Shown in pieces: positions 26,339-39,000 of a DNA stretch of 64,000 nucleotides; within the stretch, counting starts at the first letter, position 1; every line of letters starts with the position of its first letter. Both the position numbers and the translations under genes were made by a program. The notes beneath the pieces are model-generated. The model worked only from the letters and a program-made list of their open reading frames with translations. It did no database searches and was not told the DNA's origin. This stretch comes from Todiramphus chloris collaris (taxonomy: Eukaryota > Chordata > Aves > Coraciiformes > Alcedinidae). The stretch is from contig JANVCC010000047.1 in the NCBI GenBank assembly GCA_025345505.1, positions 7,385,429 to 7,449,428 on the forward strand, given 5' to 3'.

Positions 26339-27517
26339 ACGCTGCTTTGAAATGATTTATTCACATGGGAAATTTAACTGTCCAGGATGAAAGAAAAGCA
26401 AAAAGTTTACAAAATCCTATAAAGCTGAGCAGAACTAATTAGAATTAGAAAACTGTTCCTATACCACTGCCTTGGACTCCTGATTCATACTCATATAGCT
26501 CATTTAGCTAATGCAAGCACTCCAAAGACCAGTAGATAATGATCCAGAAAGGGAAGTTTAATGCAACAGCGCAGAGCAGCACCAGGAGGCAGGAACATCG
26601 ATGTTTGCTGCCCCGCTGGTCTCTGGAGATTGATTAAATGCTGTGGCTGAGTGCAGGTTTGCCTCCTGACAGGTCGGCCTGGGGCATGGAAAATTGGAGT
26701 CCTAATTCCATCTTCCTCTCTGAAACACAGAGAGGAGCTGTCTCCGTGGAATCAGAGATCAGAGGCTTGGGAGCAGAGCTGTGCCTCAGGTCTGCAGCTC
26801 TTGAGATGGGAGAAGTGGACAGAGCACACATTCTTCTCTTCTCATGGGGTTTTGCACCTGCTACCATCTGGAGGTGGCTATGGACAGTCGTTCTTTCACC
26901 AAGAGCTGGGTAAGACAGGGGACACTTATAGTCTCTCTACATTAGCATAGAGGTTAGAGAGCTCTGTGTGGAAGCAGAAGGTGTTTTCTCAAGAGCAAAG
27001 CCTTTCCTCCCACTCCCAAGCTTGAAGAGTGTGTCCTGTCTTAGGACATGCCCTAGGTCTCAGTCCATGGCTTTGGGAGGAAGGGAAAGGGAGACATTCC
27101 CAAATCTGCTGTGAGAGCTCTTCCACTTCTGAGAGAACAATATTTTTAATTTTTAATATAAAGGGAGAGGAAGGGAGGAAATACAGTTTGGGAACATCTC
27201 AGAGGCTTTGTTTTGCAATTAGACCTACACATACCTAACAACGGCTGGCTCTGTGGTTCCTATCCATTTTTCACTGGGTAAGTACTTACACAAACACATA
27301 CATTGAAGCCAGAGGGTAGTAGAGATGTAATTTTTACTTGTAAGAAACATGTCACAGAAACCAGTACTGTCAAGAGCCAGCATACAGGGAGCTGTATGCA
27401 GCTCCAGAAACCCCACCCTCGCATGATCCCATGGCACCTTCACCTCCTGCATTTGCATGAAGAGCAAGAGGAGGTCACTTATTTCATGGGTACAGATGCA
27501 TTTTTTTTCTTCAGAGG
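26339..27517. other. no gene seen
   Basis: Unique DNA. Overlapping short open frames at 26630-26950 occur on both strands and show no domain. Confidence 0.6.
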
Positions 27518-27565
27518 GGCTTCTAGCTTGGACCAGCACTGGTGTGGCCAACAGGACTAGGGAAG
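27518..27565 (+). mobile_element. CR1 LINE, part left of the solo LTR
   Basis: GGCTTCTAGCTTGGACCAGC and then TGTGGCCAACAGGACTAG match the CR1 ORF2 block seen at 6929-6962. The copy continues after the LTR at 27891. Confidence 0.8.
27560..27565. repeat. left target-site duplication of the solo LTR
   Basis: GGGAAG, repeated exactly at 27891-27896 on the other side of the LTR. In an uninterrupted CR1 this hexamer would occur once. Confidence 0.8.
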
Positions 27566-27890
27566 TGTGGAGTGTTTTGCCAGGGCCAGGCTGGTGGGAA
27601 AGTGAGGGAGTGTTAGGATGGGAGTATAACCTTCAGCAGCAGTGGGAGTATTAGTCTAAACAGCCCGGGAATGTCCTGTGAGCATCTGCCTTTGAACTGT
27701 TGTTTTGAAGATAGCTGTAAAGTAGCTGAGAACTCTTGTGTTTGCCTGTGTTGTTAATGAGAGCATGGCTGGGTGCTCTCATTGGTTAAGTTTGGATGGT
27801 AAACATAGTTGGCTATATAAGTGGCTTTAGGTTCTAATAAAGCGTCTCTCTTGCACCTTAACTGGGGAGTCTGTGATATGATCTGCCACA
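27566..27890 (+). mobile_element. solo LTR (class II ERV type) inserted in a CR1
   Basis: A 325-bp element with ends TGTGG...CCACA, flanked by perfect 6-bp direct repeats GGGAAG (27560-27565 and 27891-27896). The CR1 sequence continues in register on both sides, which fixes the edges. Inside are an inverted CCAAT box (ATTGG, 27781), TATATAA (27814-27820) and AATAAA (27836-27841) in the order U3 to R expected of an LTR on the + strand. Six-base duplications are typical of alpha/beta-retrovirus-like (class II, ERVK-type) elements. No coding region is present. Confidence 0.85.
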
Positions 27891-27896
27891 GGGAAG
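27891..27896. repeat. right target-site duplication of the solo LTR
   Basis: GGGAAG, the second copy of the host hexamer. CR1 sequence resumes from here. Confidence 0.8.
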
Positions 27897-28409
27897 GGAT
27901 CATCCCCCTGGACTTAGCACTGGGAGGCCACCCTTCGAATCCTGGCTTCCGTTTTGGGCTCCTCACTCCCAGCAGGACATTGAGGGGCTGGAGTGTGGGC
28001 AGAGAAGGACAACGTAGCTGGGAAGGGTCTAGAGCACGTGTGCTGAGGAGCAGCTGAAGGACCTGGGCTTGTTGAGCCTGGAGCAAAGGAGGCTCAGGGG
28101 AGACCTTCTGGTTCTCAACAACTCCCTGACAGGAGGTCGGACCTGGCGGGGAATGAAGGTGTTGGTCTCTTCTCCCAAGGAACAAGTGTCAGGACAAGAG
28201 GAACCAGCCTGAGGTTGCACCAGGGGAGGTTTAGGTTGGACATGAGGAAAATGCAGTGGTGGAGTCCCCATGATCCCTGGAGGGGTTTCAAAGCCCCCCG
28301 TGGAGATGTGGTGCTGAGGGACATGGGTTAGTTGTGCCCTGGCAGTGCTGGGTAACAGTTGGGCTTGATGATCTTAAAGGTCTCTTCCAACCCAAAGGTT
28401 TCTATGATT
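27897..28409 (+). mobile_element. CR1 LINE, part right of the solo LTR, to 3' end
   Basis: Resumes with ATCATCCCCCTGGACTTAGC, passes CCGTTTTGGGCTCCTCACTC and AGCAGCTGAAGGACCTGGGC, and ends GGTTTCTATGATT. With the left part it forms one CR1 of about 560 bp split by the LTR. Confidence 0.85.
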
Positions 28410-30436
28410 CAGATGCATTCCCCAAAAGAGGGCACAAGGGAAATCTCATCACTGGTTGAACATGAGGGTAGTGTCTGTGCTACAGAAGAGGGGTGGGAGT
28501 AATAGCTCCTGGTATTCCCTAGTAAATATGTGCTCGAGTGGTTTTCCTGGTAACCCGCTGCCCGTGCTAATGAGTAGTTCAGTGTTGTGTGGCTGTTTTC
28601 TGTTTTGGCAGTGGTAGCATAAGCCACATCTCCTTCCTCCTCATGAACTGGGAGGTTTGGCAGTGGAAGGCTGTAGATAAGTAGCTCCAGTGTGCTTTAG
28701 AGTCTTTATTTTGACTAAATTATGCTGCGATTCCACTTTATCTACTAGACAGTGTATTTACTTACGTAGCAAACTGACCAGAGAAATATTGTCTCTGTTA
28801 CCAGACACTTGATCTAATAATGCCCTATGACCTCAATAATAAATTATTTCAGGCTCATGATGCCAGCTATATGCTTGCTCTGACTACACAAATAATACTG
28901 TGCAAACTGATTTGCCCCTTTGCAGTGGCCTGGGTGCAACATTTCCAAATATTATGCATGCTCGTTAGAAATTCAGAAGTATTTATTGACTCAAGAAACT
29001 CAGAATTGGAACTCATAACACCAAACTTACCTTCAATGGGTGTTTTAATCTAAAAGAAGATGGTCCAAGATGGTTGCTTAAGAGATGTGAGTGAAATCCG
29101 TGCAGTCTTAAATTTGCATTTTCATGAAAGCGTGTCCTTATTTCCAGACTCCTATCAAATCTGCTTATGTTCTTCAAAACAAGATGTACCACATCTTTTC
29201 CTTCACTGAGGTGAAGCCCTGAGCCTATCGAATGAGGCAGAATGTGAGTTAAGATAAGCAAGGATATATTTTTAAAACCTGCTTCACCAATGGGCTCCCA
29301 GCTCTAACTTGCCCCAGTTACTCTGACAGCTTCAATCAACCTGGAAGTTTGTTATTTCTTTTCAGTTTGTAAAAGCTGCATTCACGTTGTACAGCAGAAG
29401 ATAATCCTTGTGCGTTAAGATAAAGCCATAGACGGCGCCCGCTTTAGTTCTGTTCTAATTAGAATTTGCATGTTTATTATGGAAAACACAAGTTGTATGA
29501 TTTAATCTTTCCTATTGCCCGCGCTGACCGTATTATTTCTTCATTATGAGTTTGCCTTTCACATATATAGCAATATAAAAAGGATTATTAACTTAAATCC
29601 TGTGTTACAAACACTGATCCATACAGCGAAGCAATTACATTACAGCAGTTAAATATATAGGGGAGTAGAGGCTTTTCACACCACAGTCAATAGCAATTTA
29701 GCCATTAACTTAAATGGAAGCAAGATTAGGTCTGTATTCTCAAAGAGGTAAAATGCATTTTTATAGCTACAGTTAATGACAATGTCAAGCTAAAAATAAT
29801 GAGTCGTATCTTTCATTGTGTGGAAGTGCCACTGCTACATCAAAAAGCCCACCCAGACCCCAAATCCTTATTGCTAATGGCATTTATATCATCAATCAGA
29901 ACACTTACAACATCTGGAGAAGGTAACAATGGCTTCAGATTGGATTGAAGTCCAAAGAGCAATTCGCAGGGGCTCAGCTTCATCAGATCTCGGAGGCATC
30001 AAAACTTCTCAAGCTGCTGGGACTTGTGCCTACCGTCTCACCACGTGTGAGGAGCTCGGTGCAGTAGACGAGTTCTCAAAGTACCAGTTGGTGTTAGCTG
30101 GAGCTGCCTGTCTACGCAACCTCAAGCACCCACTGGTTCTCCTTCAAGACAGATTATGCTGCTCCCTTTCTGATCGTATACCAAAGGCTGAAAGCTCTTG
30201 GCCGGAAAATCAGAAACCAAGGTTCAATTCTCTCCTCTGCTGGGACCTTGATTATGGAGAGGTTGGCCTCACTCATAAGCTAATCTGGGGTGGAAGGTCA
30301 GGACCCTTCCACTTGTGTGTGATGGCATTGCTTCCACAGCAAAAAGAAATGAGATGAAAAGAGAGCACAAAGAGCCCACCTGTACATGCAGAAGTACCTA
30401 CAGGGTCACCTAGAAGTGAGGTGAAGGAACTTCACG
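28410..30436. other. no gene seen; possible conserved non-coding segment
   Basis: Repeat-free DNA. The stretch 29380-29720 has the AT-rich, homeobox-motif-containing look of a conserved non-coding element. A 142-codon open frame at 29929-30357 (+) has no domain I can name and is not called. Confidence 0.5.
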
Positions 30437-30490
30437 TAGGGTTGGACACGATTATCTCTGGCGGTCCCTTCCAACCCCTACTGTTCTATG
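30437..30490 (+). mobile_element. CR1 LINE, 3' tip
   Basis: AGGGTTGGACACGATTATCT, CGGTCCCTTCCAACCCCTAC and TGTTCTATG. About 54 bp. Confidence 0.75.
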
Positions 30491-32607
30491 AACCTACGCA
30501 AGAGGCTTCTTGCTAATGGCTCTCAGATGTCTTTACATCTTGCTCAAGATGAAATGCCTTCACTGACAAGCACTAAGGTTTTTCCAGCTTTGTTTTCCCT
30601 TAGCTATGCTGTGCAATCAGTTTAAACTGAGCACAGAGCAGGATTTTTTGTGAAATGAAAAATTAGAATTTGATTTTCACAAGCTACGGCGAAGAAATGA
30701 ACTTGTGCTTCTCAGAGCCAGTGCTCTGGTGTTAGACTTTCTGATCACAACAGGGCTTTCGACAATTTCAATGTGGATTTCTGGCTTCATCTCTGTATGA
30801 ATTAAACCCGGGCAACTTCTCTCTTAAATTATTTGGAAAGCCAGGGACTAAAACCTGATGGTTTTCCTAGAACGGTAGCTGTGGCTCTAAAACTAAGGCT
30901 GGGAACTACTAGGATACACAAAGAAGACTTGGCAGAACTGTAATGAAGTGCTGCCTTCCAGCTTTGTGTGGGTTCCCAGAGGCTCTGGGCACTGTGTATG
31001 TTTGCAGAGCATTGCCTGTCTTTCCAGTGCAGGAGATGAGGCAGGCCAGCCAGCCAATAGGAAGAAAACATGGCAAAATCCAGTGTACCTGAGAGGAATC
31101 AAAAAATATCAGTGTTTTCTGCCCCAAGGAAAAGATTGAGATTAAATAAGAACCCAGCCAGCCTTTGCTTGTCTTTGAAACCAAATATGAACAAGAGTTT
31201 TTTGATGCTTGAAAAATACGGGGTTTTTTTTTGATGCTTCTCTTATGGATGTTGCTGAAGAAACGAGTGGGTGGTGATGTATTCAAAGCATGTCTTGTCA
31301 TGTCTAATTGGCTATATAAAGGAATGAAATAGCCTCCTTCTTCAAAAATATATATCGCATTAAAGAGAAATTATTATTTTATTGATAGAGCTGACTATGG
31401 GCTAGGAGGAAAAAAAAATTGAAGCTAGTTAAGACCCAGGCTTTCCAAAATGTTACAGAGAACAGTTGTCAGTCAGCTAAAGCATCCTTCAATCAACTCA
31501 TTTAGTAGAAACAATATCATTATAATAAAATATTGTCAAAGAATGTCTCACAGTTTGAGAAAAAAAAAAAGACAAATCCAACAGCCATGCCTGTGACTTT
31601 ATTTTAGGACTGCCCGTGATTTGTCTTGGGGTTTTTTAATCTCACAAATGGAGACCATTCCCTTACGATGAAGTTCTAGCCAATTGACATTATCTCTTAA
31701 TTATTTTTGTAACATATTCATTGCAGAATTTGTTCGAGTACGAAGTTATTGTTTAATTTCCATGATGGATGTGCTCATTTCATGAGTATTAGATTAGCGG
31801 AGAGCATGCAATTTGTATTAACATGCATATGTCATTAAAGAATACATTGTTTTCCAGCTGTCTTCAAACAAAAGCAAGCCTCTGAGATCCTGATTTGCTT
31901 TTGCGACGTCTGCTCGTGTGGATAGTTCGTTAATATTCATGTGAGTAAGGATTACATAAATCAACCTACAGTTTTCCTATTTATTTTGCTTTGGTTTGCC
32001 TGGTTTTTCTTCCCTGTTAGTTCTCCTAGAAAATACATAACACACGCATGCATTTTTTTTTTCCTTGAGATTGCTTTCATAGTGAGATTAATTTGGATGC
32101 TAAATGCAGCCAGAACCAAATCAAAAGGGCAATGCTTCTTGCCCTGAAGTGGGTGAATCTTTCTGTGCTGTAAGGAACAATCCTGCACTTCTAGGAGAAC
32201 TGAAGGAAGGACCTAACTCTAAATCTTTAACTCTGTAAATCTCTTAACACACACACACACACACACACACAAAAATCTGTCTATCCTAAATTGCTGGGGC
32301 TTAAATATGCTTCTAGCTCAAAGCTACAAGGCAAAAGTGATGAGGAAGGTAGTACTTTGAGTAACCCTTGCGTCCCCAGATCTAGACTGGGATATGCTGG
32401 ATTTCACTGCATAGCCCCACAAGAATCTAAGGACACAAAGCGTTTCTGTAAAAGGATGATGCACAGCATGGTGTGTCTCAAAGTAATGTGATTATGGTTC
32501 TTCCTCAACAGTAGAAGTTGGGAAGAATTCTTGACTTCCACAGCACAGCCATAACTTTAGTTACCAAAACAGAGCCTAATGTCAAAATTGTGACTGTGAA
32601 CTTACGG
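30491..32607. other. no gene seen; possible conserved non-coding segment
   Basis: Unique AT-rich DNA, with 31670-31860 resembling a conserved non-coding element and the AC microsatellite at 32247. Confidence 0.5.
32247..32271. repeat. (AC)n microsatellite
   Basis: About 12 uninterrupted AC units followed by AAAAA. Confidence 0.95.
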
Positions 32608-32820
32608 AGTCACAGAATGGTAGGGGTTGAAAGGGACCTCTGGAGATGATCTGGTGCCACCCCCCTGCTCCATCCAGCAGGGTCACCCAGAGCAGGGAGC
32701 CCAGCATCCCAGTTTCCAGGCAGGTTTGGAATCTCTCCAGAGAAGGAGACTCCACAACCTCTCTGGGCAGCCTGGCACAGCCTCTGACACCCTCATACCA
32801 GAGAAGTTTTCCTTAACTTG
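32608..32820 (-). mobile_element. CR1 LINE, 3' part
   Basis: AGTCACAGAATGGTAGGGGT, CCCCCTGCTCCATCCAGCAG and CCTCTCTGGGCAGCCTGGCA. Same subtype as 50420-50855 and 61090-61420. Confidence 0.85.
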
Positions 32821-33615
32821 GCACTCAACAATCACTTGATCCTGGTGACACCTTTACCAAGTACCTCCTTTTTGACCCAAGGTGCTGGGAAGCTAGAGTC
32901 TAAAGAGCAGTGCCTCAACCACCGAGGAGGGAACTTCCAGGCTTTCAAATCAGGTTTACTTTGGTATTTTATTTTCCATTAAAATCACTTTTTTCTTTCT
33001 TCTTCTTCTTCTTTTTTTTTTTTTTCCTTTCCCTACCACTTCCACAGAAAGAGGTAAAAATAGGTATAAGCAATCTCAGCCTGGGGGGAAGGTTTCCTAC
33101 TTCTTAGACAAATACTGAAGTGTGTGCAAGTGCCCACACCTCATGTTCCTCCTGTGTCCAGAGATAAACAGTGATCCATATCCACGCAGGTGTCCAGGCA
33201 TCCCAGGGTTACATGTTTTGGCACCAAGCCTGAGCTTTTTAACAGGGCAGAATCCTGTTTGAGTGAACGTTTGCCAGGATAGACATAAAGCAGTTGCAAT
33301 TCCTCAGTTACTTTTTTTTACTGACTAAGTCTCCAGAAAGTTTCCAGTTGCTTGTGGTTGATTTTAGTGGGAGCTTTCAGCAGCGTTCAGGATAGGACTG
33401 CGTTAAAAAGCCAGCTCATGCATATGCAGCTAGTGGTAAATAAACATCTCTCTAATTAAAACACGTCTAGGAAAGTCTAAACTAATTTCACATCTAAATG
33501 ACTGATGATAAAGTGGGTAAGGGAAACCCAGAAATGTTTTAGCCTTTTAAAAAATTTGTTTGGAGTAAGAACTGTAAAATGAATGGTGATAAGCATCGAG
33601 GCATTGAGCATGGCG

Positions 33616-33742
33616 GGGGAAAAAACCCTAACAGATGAAAACAAAAACAACAAAAACCACCAACAAAACAGGTGAAAAAAAAAACCCAACAAAACCAACC
33701 AACCAAAAAAGATCAAAAAAGAGATGGGAAAAAAAAAAATCA
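33616..33742. repeat. A-rich low-complexity
   Basis: Mix of CAAAA, CCAACAAA and pure A runs. A smaller tract of the same kind lies at about 34361-34393. Confidence 0.85.
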
Positions 33743-35862
33743 CTGCTACAAAGTTATGGAAAGAGATAAAAGTCCGCGTGCACTGTGAGTGAGGAGATGT
33801 GGCAGAAACGTGCCCAGCTTCCCCAACGTGCCATTAACATCTGAGCAGATCACTGCAGAAATGTGGCAAAGTAATTAAATGGGGCATACAAGGGAACCAA
33901 GGGGAATAAATTATCATGCAAACGCAAGGTTTCCCCCACAGAAGGCAACTGCTAGGAGTCAGGGGGAGGGGTGAACATGGGGTGATGCTTGTGCCAAGGG
34001 ACCCCAGCACTGCAGTGTTGTGCTGGGGCAGGGATGGACCTGGTCACAGAGCACGGGGTAAAGTCCCCCAGAAGGAGGGAGGTTAGGAAGGAAAAATGTA
34101 CCTGGGACTTCCTACAAAGGGGAAAAAATAAAAAATGAGAGTGCTGCAGGACTGCTAAAGCAACAGTGCCATCTGCCGCGTCCTCCCCGATGGAAGGGAG
34201 CTGATTTTAGCGGTCTCCCGCTCTGCTGCAGCAGTGGCAGCAAACCTGAGCCCCTCTGTACAGCACCAAGCTGAGGAGCGCAGGATGAAACCCAACCTTT
34301 CTACCCAAATGTGCATACAGGCCCCCTGAAAAAAAACCCCACTTCTGGACTGTCCTGTGGTAAAAAAAAAACCAAACCAACAACAAACCCCAAAGGTTTT
34401 CTTTCTCTTGGCATTTTCAGACGCTTGTGAAGTATCAGCCTGCTATGAAGCAGTCCATCAGTGAGAGGTACGTGGAGAGCATGTGAGCAACCTAACAGCT
34501 GCTGTCCAATCTCTTCTCTAGGATGTATTTCTGTCACCTTGTCAAAGGGTTTTCTGTTGCTCGTGCAAATCCGGTGTCAGTTTCAGGCCATGTTTTTTAC
34601 GTGCAGCCCTTTTTGCTGTGCTCCTTACACCTCTGAATGCTTTTATACGTTACATTATCCAAAGCAATTATAACAGAAAAGTCTAACCGGTAGGAATTTT
34701 TATAAAGCCTTTCATCATAGCTCTGAAAAGTCATTTCTAAAAGATTGGTCCTGGCAGAACTCAGAAAATGCAGGTGTAGCCACATTGCTGTGCACAGTTT
34801 GGGGTGGGGGGGGAAGTTAAGACTGTAATCCACACATCCACATTTATACATCTAATATTTTTAGCCTTTCCTCAACCACTATTACTTTTTTTTTTTAAGA
34901 GTTCCCCCAAAAAATAGCTGTGACAGAGCTGGAATAGAGTTTTGACAGTGTGATTCCCTGTCCTGTGAGCTGCTCCTGGCTGCAAAACTTCCTCTCTTAA
35001 GGACATGTTGCAGGGTGGATAGTTTAACGTCAGTAGCCCAGGTGGTGTTGTATTTAATAGGTCATTAAGAAAAATTCGCCAAAGCAGAACATCCCACATC
35101 AGAAACCTTTGGAGGCAAAAGGCTATTCTTGAAATACACCAGCAGTGACTGTTTTTCCTTGTTAGACCATTGCTCAGGCACCGATTCTCTGCACTTGTGC
35201 TGCAGAATTGCTGAAATTTGTCTGCTGTGGGTGTTAAATTTTGTTTCTTTGATACTTTGCTGGCTTCCAAGCTGTCCTCCACGTCCTCTGCTACTGTTCC
35301 TAGGCTTCTCAACGGTGCATGGAGGTGAGACTTTTGGAACTTAGTGTGGGATTCTGGGGCAACAGGTGCTCTGCAGTATTTCAGAGATGCTTCATGTTGC
35401 AGACCCAATCTTAGCAGTCGAGGGTCTCAATTTGAATTTCAGAAAGGGATAAAATTTGTGATGAAGTGTTTGCTATGAAGAGACATGAATTCCAAGAGCT
35501 CAAGTCAGCTCCTGCATGGGTTCAAAACACAAATACCAGTCTCTGCTGGTAACAAATGAGCGCGCGCACTCCGTCACCGGCACGGATGCATCATGGATGC
35601 AGTTCTTGTGACTTTCTTTCTGTTTCTCTTCTTTATTTTATTTTTTTTTTGGTTTCTTGGAACTTTATGTGATAGCTGTAAGATCAGGAGGCTTCACATT
35701 AATTATTAACCCCAGTATCTGACTCCTCTATTTCAAGATCTACATCTCTGAAAGAGGAGGCACTGCTGGCAGGAGCTACCTTGGGAGACTTGAAATTTAT
35801 TATAAATCCAACTAATCTATACTGTCTCCTGCTCAGGAAATTGAATTCTGGGAGTTTGTGAG

Positions 35863-35881
35863 AGTCAACTCAGAGTTGACT
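35863..35881. repeat. 19-bp perfect palindrome
   Basis: AGTCAACTC-A-GAGTTGACT, 9-bp arms around one base. The hairpin can be extended by GGAGT/ACTCC further out. No known factor site is claimed. Confidence 0.7.
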
Positions 35882-36883
35882 GAGACTCCTCATTCACGTA
35901 GATGAGGGACATTTGCATTGAGATAAGAAAAATCTGTTGATCCAATTCTCATTGCAAATCAAATTCAGTCATTCTGGAATTCAATCTACCATATCTGAGT
36001 TAGTTACTGGGACCTTCAAAAACAGAGAGTGGAGACTTTGTTCTTCAAAAACAGATGCAACAAGGTTATCTGTTAAAAGCAAGAGATACTAATTTTGTGC
36101 GTATTTAGGCAGCAGATACTTGCAATCAAGGAGTGATGACAAGTTCCCATTATTTGGTTTTGAGCCTCTTGCTGGCTGAGGTCCTGCAGTGGCAATTTTT
36201 GAGAGAGTTCTTTGTGCTCGTGTGCTTAATCCAAAACAAGACTCAGCTCTGTATTTTCCTCTGCAGAGTCAATGGGCTAAACTCATGAAAGCCAGGGGGT
36301 TAAATTTAGCCCAAGGAATCTTTGTTAAAATGTTTAGAAGGCAAGTGGCGGCTATTCACAGAAGATGTAACAGGGAGTCTGTAGATGGATTTGTTTCATT
36401 GTCACCTCACTGAGCAGCTGGAAGGTATCTCCAGAAAGACATATAAGTAATCTTGTGAGTCTGAAGAAAACCCCACCCTCCTGTTGTGGAAACTGCCCAT
36501 TGTCAAGAAGATGATGGGCATCTTTCACCCATTATCTACAGATAAGAACAAGATTAAAAGCTCACAGATGCAAGTTATTCTAGATAGCACAACAAAAACT
36601 ATGTAAGTAAAATGATGGACCTTCCTTCTGAAGTGAGAAGATTCAGCATTTTCTCTGCCTCACACCTGGTGAGGGAAAGGAGCTGAACTTCAGAGGGGCC
36701 TCTGCTGGAAACAGGGCTGAGGGAGCTACCTCAGAAAAGTGAGGAATCCCTGTAACCCTGCAAGTGACAACCAGGCCTGGTCTCGGGCACATTTATTCCA
36801 GCAAATGCCTGCAGGGATCCAGTTCACCTAGGAACAGCTTTCTGCTGCCAGCAGCCCCCTCCTTACAATGAAGACATCTGACA

Positions 36884-36932
36884 TGGAGGGGCTGAAGCAT
36901 GTCCAGAGAAGGGCAACAGAGATGGGAAAGGT
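36884..36932 (+). mobile_element. short CR1 LINE ORF2 fragment
   Basis: GGGGCTGAAGCATGTCCAGA and GAAGGGCAACAGAGATGGGA match the CR1 block just before GGAGCAGCTGAGGGACC. That next block appears only at 37071, after 138 bp of unrelated DNA, so this may be the left end of the same copy. Confidence 0.65.
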
Positions 36933-37070
36933 GAGAAGCCATCATACCAGCTTCTGAAACTCTACAAATGAATACACGTTGAAAGCTGAATCCAGATCCC
37001 CAGAATCTCTGTCTGTAGCAACCTACGTTAGCTGTTTAATGTATTAAGTCATCAAACAGAACTTTCTAGT

Positions 37071-37464
37071 TTGAGGAGCAGCTGAGGGACCTGGGCTTGT
37101 TCAACCTAGAGAAAAGGAGGCTTAGGGGAGACTTTCTGGCTCTTGACAGCTTCCTGACAGGAGGTTGGAGCCAGGGGGGGTTGGGCTCTTCTCCCAAGGA
37201 ACAAGTGATACGAGAAGAGGAACCAGCCTGAGGTTGCACCAGGGGAGGTTTAGGTTGGAGCCGAGGAACAATTTCTTCTCTTCCAGGGTTATCCCAGGCT
37301 GCCCAGGGCAGTGGTGGAGTCCCCATGATCCCTGGAGGGGTTTCAAATCCCCACATGGAGATGTGGTGCTGACGGACATGGGTTAGTGGTGCCCTGACAG
37401 TTCTAGGTTTATGGTTGGACTTGATGAACTTAAAAGTCCCTTCCAACCAGAACAAATCTATGAC
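37071..37464 (+). mobile_element. CR1 LINE, end of ORF2 and 3' UTR
   Basis: TTGAGGAGCAGCTGAGGGAC through TGGTTGGACTTGATGAAC to ACAAATCTATGACAC. Open frames on its complement are shadows of the repeat. Confidence 0.85.
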
Positions 37465-39000
37465 ACTGATGTTAAGTGAACAAAGCTTTTTGAAGCAACT
37501 GGACCCCTGTTCCACAAGCTCCTGTGTTAGAAGCAGAAGTGGGGAACTCCAATGAGGGTTGGGGTCATGGATTGATCTGTTCTTGGTATCTCCATGCTCT
37601 GAATAAAGCTGCTTGAGCACTACTGCAGCTACTGATGTACATAGTCAGCAGTGAGTTAAGTTCTTAGCAAAGACAAGGCTGAAGAGGTGAACGTTTCTTG
37701 ACTTCCAGCTTTGCAAACACCTTTGACCAGCATCTCGAAGTATGACAGCCTGAGAACATATTAATGATCAGCTCCTTCCCAATGGGAACTGTTCCATCAG
37801 CATTTCTGCTCCCTGTGTTGTTTCCTGCTGCTCTCTGGCATGGTGACACTAAGGTGAGTGCGCAGCTCAGAGATGGCCACAGCAGTGTAGGTGTCTCAAA
37901 GAGCCAGGAGGGCTTGTGATGCAGAAGCACACCTCCCAGCCTTGGGATGACAGGCCTCTTTCGTCTGGAGATGGCGTTACGAATATAGCATTTACTTCTA
38001 TATCATCAAATGGAAATGATGACACAGAGGACCGGCAATTCTGCTGTTATTCTGCAGCTATGAAAGTGCAGAAACTGGAAGGCCAGGGTAACAATTCTTG
38101 TGCAGTTTGCCTTAACTCCTCTGCAGATCCAGGAGCATGATGGGAACCCAGAAACGGACCTCTATGATGCCCTATTTAACCTGTGGGAGCCTTTCTCCAG
38201 GAGCAGGGGTGGGCGCACTGTGTCATTAAGTATATACAGTGCTAATGATCTATTAGGCAGGAGACAATAAAGCCTTTCAGGGATTCCTAAATGTACTGCT
38301 CGTTAATTTAGGACGTACCCTGGGTGCAACTGACAAGGTGGCGCTAATTTAGAAGGTATCAGGAGTAACTCAGCTTGCTGGAGGGCTGAAATGTAAATCC
38401 CATTGTTCAACGGGGAGAAGGAAAATGCTCCTTCCATTAAGCCTGTGATCTGTCCTTCACTTGCCATGGGGAATAGCATAATTTAGAAAGCTGCCTTCAA
38501 GGATGTTGAACAATTGTGCCTCATCAGTGAGATCTCTACATTAAAAATGTGAACGTTTTTACATTACTAGAGGGATTATTATATCTTGCTTAATATTTCA
38601 TATATTTGACATCAACCTACCAAGTAACGAGTATAATGAATTAAAATGCCCTTCTAGTCATATTATTTGCCTGCTTTTATGTAATAAGAGTCTAACTGCA
38701 TTTGTTCAATGATACCATACAGCAGTTTGATTTATGTTCTGTAGTGTCAGGCTGAGAAGGGACTTTAAAACTGCTTGTCACAGTCAGTTCAGATCAGCCC
38801 CTGAGTTTCTATGGATCTTGAAACAGGAGATTCTCCCTGGAGGCAGAAAAGCTTTTGTATCTGTCCCTTAAATGCAATACAGAGGCAGCATCACCTTCCA
38901 AAGAAATGGATGCACCTTCAGGCACCCAGCAGGTAAGCAACAATATTATTTTCAGCCCTGACTGAGCCCTTCCAGAACTAGTGGATAAATTGCACTAGTA
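37465..39000. other. no gene seen
   Basis: Unique DNA. 38480-38720 is AT-rich and repeat-free and could be a conserved non-coding element, but nothing in it is diagnostic. Confidence 0.55.

Larger units (their letters stand above)
32821..36883. other. no gene seen
   Basis: Four kilobases without CR1. A TTC/T tract at about 32992-33025, the A-rich tract at 33616 and the palindrome at 35863 are the only structures seen. A 178-codon minus-strand open frame (34872-35408) lacks recognisable domains. Confidence 0.6.

Noticed and set aside
29929-30357. 142-codon open frame
   Set aside because: No recognisable domain or signal. It includes GGTTCAATTCT, like a polymerase III B box, but I found no matching A box or tRNA-like fold.
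34872-35408. 178-codon minus-strand open frame
   Set aside because: Composition is not protein-like for any family I know, and no exon signals support it.
37066-37620. 184-codon minus-strand open frame
   Set aside because: Mostly the antisense of a CR1 copy (37071-37464). It is a shadow of the repeat.
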